Below are positions 8,624-13,730 of a stretch of DNA of 13,730 bases, in pieces (position 1 is the stretch's first letter; each line of letters starts with the position of its first letter). The stretch is from Stramenopiles sp. TOSAG23-3 (lineage: Eukaryota > Sar), in contig LT642610.1 of the NCBI GenBank assembly GCA_900128585.1, forward strand, positions 1 to 13,730, written 5' to 3'. A program made the translations under genes and the position numbers. Under the pieces are notes generated by a model. It ran no database searches, had not been told where the DNA came from, and was given only the letters and a program-made list of their open reading frames with translations.

Positions 8624-8636
8624 GCATGCTGCATGC
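8624..8636. repeat. Short inverted repeat GCATGC-T-GCATGC
   Basis: Two copies of the self-complementary hexamer GCATGC flank a single T in the 212-base gap between the convergent p115 and RSPH9 stop codons. It could fold in RNA from either strand near both 3' ends, but it is short and no function is claimed. The rest of this gap has a GC-rich start (about 8464-8490) and no recognised polyadenylation signal. Confidence 0.5.
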
Positions 8637-8675
8637 CGCCGGGGACAAGCGATACAAAAGAATTCTGAAACTAAT

Positions 8676-9524
8676 CTACAACATAAATCCCAAATCGGCG
8701 TTAAACTTGCCATCTCCAAAGTATGCACCACCGAAACTTCCATCTTCAAGATCGTGGAAGAAAAAGTAACCGGGGAACTCCAAACTTCTGATATGAGCCA
8801 TGTCGCATGAGGCGTTTAGCGCGCACGCCCATGCACCGACGGGCGAGGGACCTTTGGAGGCGGGACGGGAGTCACCAACTTGGTCAAGGACATCTTCCAT
8901 GCTTGCTGCGCCAGTCTTATTGGCCCACTCGCTAGCACGAGCTTGGGGGGGTCGAATATGGTAGTAGTTCGAAAGAACATTTGCTTCCGAGGCCGACAAA
9001 CCGTAAAAGCTTGAGTTCGGCGCCAAGGCTCCACTGGGGCCCACCGAGTAACTGCCCCGGGGCGCGATGGACGTCGCGTTGTCGACTGCCCATACAACGT
9101 ACGCCAAGTGGTGTACCTCACGGTACGTGGCGTCGGCCGCGGTAATATCATCGTCTCCTTCCTTCAATTCTTCCTTCGCTTCTTCGCCGATCGGCTTCGC
9201 AGCATCACCTTCGAAGCGGTATGTACTGTGTAGTTTCTGTGCAGAGGCAAGCTGTGCCGGGCTAAGTTGGGCCTTGACAAGCTTCTTCAGTTCCCAGTCA
9301 CCGGCTTGGCAGTAATAAAAGTTTTTCGACGGAAAGACCGTGGAGTTGTCATTGCTGCAGCAGACGATGTAATCCTTCTTCGTGCCGTTGATTTTCCCCC
9401 AGAATTTGACTTGCCCCGCACCTTCTGCGCGTGCTTTCATCATGGACGCTTTCATTGCGACGCGTTCTTCAACGTTTAGCCCGCTCCCGAAGGTGGAGAT
9501 TTTTCCTAAATGAGATAGATTCAT
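8676..9524 (-). CDS. RSPH9: Radial spoke head protein 9 (RSPH9)
   Basis: This 282-residue protein matches radial spoke head component 9, close to the 269-276 residues of the algal and human proteins. RSPH9 is part of the spoke head that transmits central-pair signals to dynein arms in motile 9+2 cilia. The N-terminal signature FWGKINGTKKDYIV lies at residues 41-54. A helical His/Val/Trp-rich block (HHLAYVVWAVDN) lies near 146-157. The typical C-terminal ending is FGDGKFNADLGFML (269-282), with the family's closing D-L-x-F-M-L. A charged Glu/Lys/Asp-rich stretch (about 112-130) looks like an inserted loop. The start is the first ATG after an in-frame TAA (plus-strand 9546-9548). It ends in TAG. 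Its presence implies the organism builds motile cilia at some stage. Confidence 0.94.
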   Translation of the reverse strand: MNLSHLGKISTFGSGLNVEERVAMKASMMKARAEGAGQVKFWGKINGTKKDYIVCCSNDNSTVFPSKNFYYCQAGDWELKKLVKAQLSPAQLASAQKLHSTYRFEGDAAKPIGEEAKEELKEGDDDITAADATYREVHHLAYVVWAVDNATSIAPRGSYSVGPSGALAPNSSFYGLSASEANVLSNYYHIRPPQARASEWANKTGAASMEDVLDQVGDSRPASKGPSPVGAWACALNASCDMAHIRSLEFPGYFFFHDLEDGSFGGAYFGDGKFNADLGFML

Positions 9525-9558
9525 GGTTGCAACGCGTGATAGATTTTATTCTTCGTCT

Positions 9559-9569
9559 TATATATATAT
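9559..9569 (-). promoter_or_regulatory. TATA-like run upstream of RSPH9
   Basis: An alternating TATATATATAT run lies about 35-45 bases upstream of the RSPH9 start codon on the minus strand. The position would suit a TATA box only if the 5' leader were very short. Similar AT alternations occur elsewhere in the gaps, so this is a weak call. Confidence 0.2.
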
Positions 9570-9838
9570 TTCAGATAAATTCTTTGTACACTGTTTCTTA
9601 ACATTATTGGACGTCTTAAATACGAATATTCCTCTTCACTCCTTGATTTCCTTTTTCATAACATGTACATATATATATTTATCACATAAACATTCATTAC
9701 TTTCCTTTTGTGATCGTCAAAATTATTATTAAAATAATAACATACACGCGAAGAATAAGAAGAAGAAGAGAAAAAATAATAAAAATAAAATGTGCTGTGC
9801 AATATAACTAAATAGTACTACAATAACACTAACTACTA

Positions 9839-9920
9839 GGAAGGAAGGAAGGAAGGAAGGAAGGAAGGAAAAATAATGTAGGAAGGAAGGAAGGAAGGAA
9901 GGAAGGAAGGAAGGAAGGAA
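9839..9920 (+). repeat. GGAA tetranucleotide microsatellite in two blocks
   Basis: Eight perfect GGAA units (9839-9870) are followed by the ten-base spacer AAATAATGTA and then ten perfect GGAA units (9881-9920), grading into purine-rich sequence. The two-block structure suggests one array broken by a small substitution or insertion. It lies about 315 bases upstream of the RSPH9 start. The long minus-strand frame across it is a repeat translation, not a gene. Confidence 0.95.
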
Positions 9921-10728
9921 GAGGAAAGGGAAGATGATTTTTGTTTTTGAATGGTATGCTAGTAAGGTGTTAAAACGGTGAATGATAATAACGAACATCT
10001 CTGTTCTCTCTTTCTCCTTTCGAATCGAATTAATTACCGGTATACATCTCTTTGAAAATAAGGATGTGTACATTTTTATATTTTTCTTGGTTTAATATTA
10101 ATCATATAGTATAATGGTATTATATAATAGCTTCATTTATATATTTAACCTTATTTTATAGAAGTTTTGGAAGGGAGTGGATGCGTTTCTTCTCTGCATG
10201 AAATATCAATGCTATTTGTATGTCTATTTATTCTTTGATTAAACTATTTCTTCTATAACCGTTTCTTTTCTTGTTGTTCCTACAGAAAAGAAAGAAAGAA
10301 AACACAACTTTTAAAGAAAGAAGAAAAAACGAATAAATTGATAGGTAATTATTGTATATGAAATATACAATAGAAGTATAATACACTGGAAATCAAAATG
10401 AAATAGAATGGTAACAACAAAAGAATAGGAAAGACAAAGAGAAAATAGAAAGAAGAATAGAGGAAAGCGGAGTAAATCTTTTACCGAGTGCTGTGTAGGA
10501 AGTAATTCGTTCATAGTATTTACCTTTTCTCAAAACCTTTTCGTGTCAACGTACATCGGTTTCCCCGCGCCCGTTTTCATTCCTGGATTATTTTTTATTA
10601 CTATACTGTATAGCGTATAATGTAAAATTTCTTTAGAAAGAAGAAGAAGAATATATTTATTATTAATTTTGTTATTTTTAATCATAGAAATTATTTCTTA
10701 AAAATTAAAACGTTCAAGGGTCAATAGA

Positions 10729-11022
10729 ATGGGAATAGAATGGAATATCAATTCGGCCATGGAAACAAAAAGTCCAATGTACAGCGTCTTTAGGGCGGTG
10801 GGGTCATCACCAATAAATAATTATATTGACACAGCATTAAAATATCAATTTATTATTTTTCGGACAATATCAGAATACTACTACTATACAGGAGGACTAC
10901 ATCTGCCTCCATTCGATCCATTTTTTTTTATTAAATTAATAAAAAAAAAACTAACTAGAAAAATAAAACCATTTGATCTCTTTGATATAATTAAGGATAA
11001 AATATGTATTTCTTTTATATAA
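10729..11022 (+). CDS. Weak 97-codon open frame, possibly not a gene
   Basis: A true ATG opens a 97-residue frame ending in TAA. The first two thirds have mixed composition (MGIEWNINSAMETKSP start; GGLHLPPFDPF near residue 60), while the last third is Ile/Lys/Phe-rich and reads from an AT-rich block. I recognise no family. The length is not surprising by chance in this composition, and it stands isolated in a 2.1 kb gap. It could be a small lineage-specific gene, a gene remnant, or noise; noise is most likely. Confidence 0.15.
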   Translation: MGIEWNINSAMETKSPMYSVFRAVGSSPINNYIDTALKYQFIIFRTISEYYYYTGGLHLPPFDPFFFIKLIKKKLTRKIKPFDLFDIIKDKICISFI

Positions 11023-11179
11023 ATATTATAGAAGATTAATTAATATATTACATAATTATAGAATAAATTATTCTCTTTAAGCTTATACAAAAAGCCTTAA
11101 TTATGAATAAACGGAGCGATTATTTGGAAATGAAATAAAGCAGCGTCGTAAAAATTATTTTTTTATTAATTATTATTAA

Positions 11180-11210
11180 AATATATTATTATAATAAAAA
11201 ATAATATATT
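11180..11210. repeat. 11-bp perfect inverted repeat in AT-rich DNA
   Basis: AATATATTATT (11180-11190) and its exact complement AATAATATATT (11200-11210) flank a nine-base A/T loop. It lies in the most AT-rich part of the window, where such palindromes arise easily. A cruciform or easily unwound site is possible but not shown. Confidence 0.55.
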
Positions 11211-11643
11211 ATAAGAGATTATATTTTTTAGGATTAGCAGCTATACAGTATTGGAAACGAGCGAGGAAAAAACCCAAAAAAAAAAAAAAGAAATGCCGCC
11301 TGCCGCCGTAGTGGTAGTACCTTGGGTATGTGCGCAACCATTTATTTTTGTGTACTTTCGTTCACGTTTGCGTTCCAATTGGTACATAAATAAAAAGCAA
11401 TTCGTTGAAAATGAGACCAGAGAAGCACAAAAGTCAAACAAATTAGTTGTTTTTATTAGGATCTGTTGTTGTGGTAGTGGACGACCACGTTTTTCGGGGT
11501 TAGTAGTAATAGTGGTAGTAGTAGGAAGTTTCAGTCGTAAGCGGGGATACGTTTGTTGTTGCGGGCGCCGTTCAGATAAATACTAGGTAGTGCGAACGAG
11601 ACGTGTTAAAAGTATAGTTATATAGTCATTTCAATAGAAGACG

Positions 11644-12780
11644 ATGCCAAAAAAGAAAACTCCCAGGAACTCTTTGACAGAAGGAGTAGAGACGCAGGCG
11701 GAAAGAGCCTTTACGCCTTGCCGCAATTTAGGTACGCCGTGCGTGAAAAGTAGTCAACAACGAAAATCACACAAAAAGAAGACGACTCCCTTTTGTCCTC
11801 GAGTGATGGCGGTCCCGTTAAGGCCGGGAAAACGTGATTCCCAAAGTTTTGACGAAGATTACTTGAGCAATATAAATAGTAACATTGGTGCTCTGAGCGC
11901 TGTCATTGACAAGTGCGCGTCCATTCGGCTGAACTCAGCGAAAAAGGGGTCGCCGTCCTATGAGATGGAGAAAGAAAACGCTTTCTCCAACCGGTCTCCT
12001 AGCTTTCATCCCATCTCACGACGACGGGTGGTGGACTTGGAAGACTCACTGGGCAGGAGTCCTGCCATGGTGCGGAGTCGTTCAGAAGATTGCGGCCGTT
12101 CACCCCCATCGTTACGAGACATGAAGCGAAGGAGGACTCGTTCCAGCTCATTGACGGAGGTACTGTCAGAGCTAGGCGTGCTGGACGAAGAGTTTATCAA
12201 GCCGACGGCCCGGCTGTGCACCCAACTGGCAAAACGGGCCAAAAACATTGGGATCAAAGTCTTGGCCTTGGATTGGGACTGCACTGTCATCAAGTGCCAT
12301 ACGAGAGGTTCATGGTACGGAAGTGCGAACGATCTGGGTCACCACGTTCGGCCATTTTTTAAATACTTGATCAGGGTAGCTCCCAAGTTTGGGATCCACA
12401 TTGCAATCGTCACCTTCTCCGGCCAAACGTCGCTGGTTCAGGACGTCATGCAGAAGCTAACGACCTCTGAGTCCGACTTCAGCATCCGGTGTTGCGACGA
12501 TACCTGGGACGCCGTGGACGATGTCAAAACGACGTTCCCTTCCGCCGTCGAGAATGAAAACCATGACTTAGGAAAACTTCCTCACATAGCATCTGTTTTG
12601 GCAGAGTTGAACTCTTCCAAGAAGATGCGCGTTTCTCCCTCGAACACGTTATTAATAGACGATGATACCAACAATATCAAGATCGCCAATGACCACAACA
12701 TTCCTGCAATACATTTTGACGTTGAGGATCCCATGTCGTTGGCAAATGGAATGTGTGAGCTTTTTGAGAAATTAAGTTAA
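11644..12780 (+). CDS. HAD-superfamily phosphatase with disordered basic N-terminus
   Basis: The C-terminal half of this 378-residue protein is a haloacid dehalogenase-type phosphatase domain (about 198-375). Motif I is D-W-D-C-T (nucleophile Asp210, acid/base Asp212). Motif II is the Thr257/Ser259 region in IAIVTFSG. The motif III lysine is probably Lys311. Motif IV is the Asp339-341 triad followed by T-N-N, for Mg2+ binding. All catalytic positions are present, so it is probably active; the substrate is unknown. It does not look like FCP1/SCP-type C-terminal-domain phosphatases, whose motif I is DLDET. Residues 1-195 are basic and Ser/Pro-rich, with seven Ser/Thr-Pro sites, RRR and KRRR clusters, and a KEN-box-like KENAFSN at 110-116. 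A nuclear, cell-cycle-regulated role is an inference. The start is the first ATG after an in-frame TAG at 11635-11637; the end is TAA. Confidence 0.87.
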   Translation: MPKKKTPRNSLTEGVETQAERAFTPCRNLGTPCVKSSQQRKSHKKKTTPFCPRVMAVPLRPGKRDSQSFDEDYLSNINSNIGALSAVIDKCASIRLNSAKKGSPSYEMEKENAFSNRSPSFHPISRRRVVDLEDSLGRSPAMVRSRSEDCGRSPPSLRDMKRRRTRSSSLTEVLSELGVLDEEFIKPTARLCTQLAKRAKNIGIKVLALDWDCTVIKCHTRGSWYGSANDLGHHVRPFFKYLIRVAPKFGIHIAIVTFSGQTSLVQDVMQKLTTSESDFSIRCCDDTWDAVDDVKTTFPSAVENENHDLGKLPHIASVLAELNSSKKMRVSPSNTLLIDDDTNNIKIANDHNIPAIHFDVEDPMSLANGMCELFEKLS

Positions 12781-12820
12781 TCAATTGCGTCTGAATACGA
12801 AGTTCAAACTAACTTATAGT

Positions 12821-12974
12821 GTTTAGGATAAAAACAAATTATATATGGTATGTTTTAAGTCAAAAAAGAAAAGAAAAAAGAAGGTAAAACCATTCAAGAA
12901 CCCAAACTCCTCCTTGTTCCAGAATAAAACGTATTATGATGATCATAATGAAGAGTTTAGGATAGTTTAGGATA
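12821..12974 (+). repeat. Three copies of GTTTAGGATA downstream of the HAD gene
   Basis: The ten-base sequence GTTTAGGATA occurs at 12821-12830, 12955-12964 and 12965-12974, the last two in perfect tandem. All lie within 200 bases after the HAD stop codon and on the same strand. They could be 3' untranslated elements or a small local duplication. Confidence 0.7.
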
Positions 12975-13108
12975 ATACCCAAATAGTGAATGTTAATTAA
13001 AAGTATATTATGTCTTAAAACATACTATATATTTTGTTTTGATTAGAGAAACACCCGTTTTTAACCCTCTAAACGTCTACCATATTTTATATTTCGATAA
13101 ACGTTTGT

Positions 13109-13151
13109 CATAGAGTCATTTTGTTGAGCTGACATAGAGTCATTTTGTTGA
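13109..13151. repeat. 19-bp direct repeat with 24-bp period
   Basis: CATAGAGTCATTTTGTTGA occurs at 13109-13127 and again at 13133-13151, separated by five bases, so the period is 24. A period divisible by three is what an in-frame coding duplication would give. On the minus strand an open frame reads QQNDSMSAQQNDSM through both copies. Chance cannot be excluded from two copies. Confidence 0.85.
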
Positions 13152-13223
13152 CATGGTTTTCCCTCGAAAACCTTTTTTCTTTCCTTTTGGTGGAATTTGC
13201 TGCTGACTTTTTGTACCAGTGCG

Positions 13224-13367
13224 TCAGGGTTTTATAAATTTCTTTGGACCATGTTCTTCCTGCATCCTATACGATCGAACTTTCTCTTTAGATGCTTTGT
13301 CAGAATGTTTATGGACTTGTTTGTAGTCTGCTCTACCTATGGTAGGTTTCGAGTGACTATTGGTCAT
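13224..13367 (-). CDS. Short 47-codon minus-strand open frame, possible gene fragment
   Basis: An ATG at plus-strand 13365-13367 opens a 47-residue basic frame (MTNSHSKPTIGRADYKQVHK start) ending in TGA at 13224-13226. The frame is open upstream without an ATG to about 13478. Adjacent minus-strand frames are open at about 13594-13436 and in the 13070-13220 region. I recognise no family. Together they could be a decayed or intron-split gene, or chance open frames in a 40%-GC block. Confidence 0.15.
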   Translation of the reverse strand: MTNSHSKPTIGRADYKQVHKHSDKASKEKVRSYRMQEEHGPKKFIKP

Positions 13368-13665
13368 CGCGTCGTTCTTTTTGAGGAAAAATGTTTTCTT
13401 TTCGGTTCTCCAACGACGAAAAAAGAAGTGGATTAAATCTTGGGATATCCACGGCTCCCAACAAGGTACAGCGCTTTGTCATAATACCATGCGTAATCTT
13501 GGGATTCTACGCGATTTTGGCATACGCCAAGTATATATGTATACAAATATTTGATGGGAACATCTTCATCCCTGTACCCTGTACAACAAAGTTTTCAGCG
13601 CAGAAGGTGTTGTTGTTATTAATTTCTGGCGGAAAATATCAGTCCCCCCCCCCATTATTATTAAT

Positions 13666-13730
13666 TTCTTCTTCTTTCTTCTTCTTCTTTCTTCTTTCTT
13701 CTTTCTTCTTTCTTCTTTCTTCTTTCTTCT
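13666..13730 (+). repeat. TTCTTTC heptanucleotide microsatellite at the window end
   Basis: TTC-rich sequence passes into at least six perfect seven-base units (TTCTTTC) from about 13684, running to the last base of the window, so its full length is unknown. It is another nearly pure pyrimidine plus-strand tract in a gene-poor gap. Confidence 0.93.

Larger units (their letters stand above)
9525..11643. other. Long AT-rich divergent intergenic region between RSPH9 and the HAD gene
   Basis: This 2.1 kb gap has no secure gene. It contains a TATA-like run near RSPH9 (9559-9569), GGAA microsatellites (9839-9920), and A/G-rich sequence (about 10285-10330 and 10395-10470). A slightly GC-richer patch is at about 10540-10585 (GTTTCCCCGCGCCCG core). 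A weak 97-codon frame (10729-11022) overlaps an extremely AT-rich block (10921-11220, about 15% GC by hand count). Just upstream of the HAD gene, an open frame with ATG at 11293 and TAG at 11584-11586 encodes 97 Val/Cys/Arg-rich residues. It looks like leader sequence rather than a gene. Confidence 0.6.
12781..13730. other. Region downstream of the HAD gene with no secure gene
   Basis: The first 300 bases are AT-rich (about 28% GC by hand count) and look like a 3' region. They hold three copies of GTTTAGGATA and an AATAAA at 12923-12928, a possible polyadenylation signal 143 bases after the HAD stop. From about 13060 to 13600 GC rises to about 40%, open frames of 50-95 codons exist on both strands, and a 24-base-period duplication is present; no family is recognisable. 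A run of ten Cs (13644-13653) and a TTCTTTC microsatellite close the window. Confidence 0.55.

Noticed and set aside
9526-9533. GTTGCAAC palindrome directly upstream of the RSPH9 start, resembling overlapped RFX X-box half-sites
   Set aside because: A true X-box needs two full half-sites with a spacer. This is eight bases, abuts the ATG, and RFX control is not established outside opisthokonts.
9729-10073. 114-codon minus-strand frame across the GGAA repeats
   Set aside because: Its core is a Phe/Leu/Pro/Ser repeat translated from the microsatellite, with no family match.
10070-10085. TTTTATATTTT match to the yeast ARS consensus
   Set aside because: The consensus is specific to budding yeasts and such words are common in AT-rich gaps.
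62-10715. AACGTTC in three non-coding sites (62-68, 4287-4293, 10709-10715)
   Set aside because: It also occurs inside the p115 coding sequence, and the count is not far above chance for a seven-base word.
1-13730. tRNA, rRNA, spliceosomal RNA, CRISPR arrays and transposon ends
   Set aside because: Reading by eye, I saw no T-loop-like tRNA core with a cloverleaf, no conserved small-RNA words, no spaced direct repeats of CRISPR type, and no terminal inverted repeats with target-site duplications. A covariance-model scan could still find divergent RNAs.

Overview
The window looks like nuclear DNA of a unicellular, flagellated eukaryote with a compact, intron-poor genome. Six convincing protein genes are each a single uninterrupted reading frame. 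They belong to eukaryote-only or organelle-linked families: a mitochondrial ribosomal protein, a Golgi vesicle tether, an axonemal radial-spoke protein, an ABHD18-type hydrolase, a HAD phosphatase, and one protein I do not recognise. The radial-spoke gene implies motile 9+2 cilia. TGA, TAA and TAG all end genes, so the code looks standard. I cannot fix the lineage; an intron-poor alga or stramenopile-like flagellate would fit, but this is inference.

Layout: ABHD18-like hydrolase (298-1713, +) and mL43 (2383-2805, +) are in tandem. mL43 converges on an unrecognised 383-residue protein (2991-4142, -). That gene diverges from the p115/Uso1 tether (5404-8463, +) across a 1.26 kb gap holding a large interrupted TTC/GAA array. 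p115 converges on RSPH9 (8676-9524, -). RSPH9 diverges from a HAD-family phosphatase (11644-12780, +) across a 2.1 kb, very AT-rich gap with GGAA repeats. The last 950 bases hold no secure gene, but contain a stretch of higher GC with open frames on both strands, and end in a heptanucleotide microsatellite. Convergent gaps are short (about 185 and 212 bases); divergent gaps are long and repeat-filled.

The genes do not form one pathway. They are unrelated housekeeping and ciliary functions: mitochondrial lipid metabolism and translation, ER-Golgi traffic, cilium motility, and dephosphorylation. I found no CRISPR array, tRNA, rRNA or recognisable transposon, and no convincing new multi-gene system. 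The most open questions are the 383-residue orphan, the disordered degron-bearing N-terminus of the HAD protein, the unresolved block near 13060-13600, and the 15%-GC block near 10921-11220.
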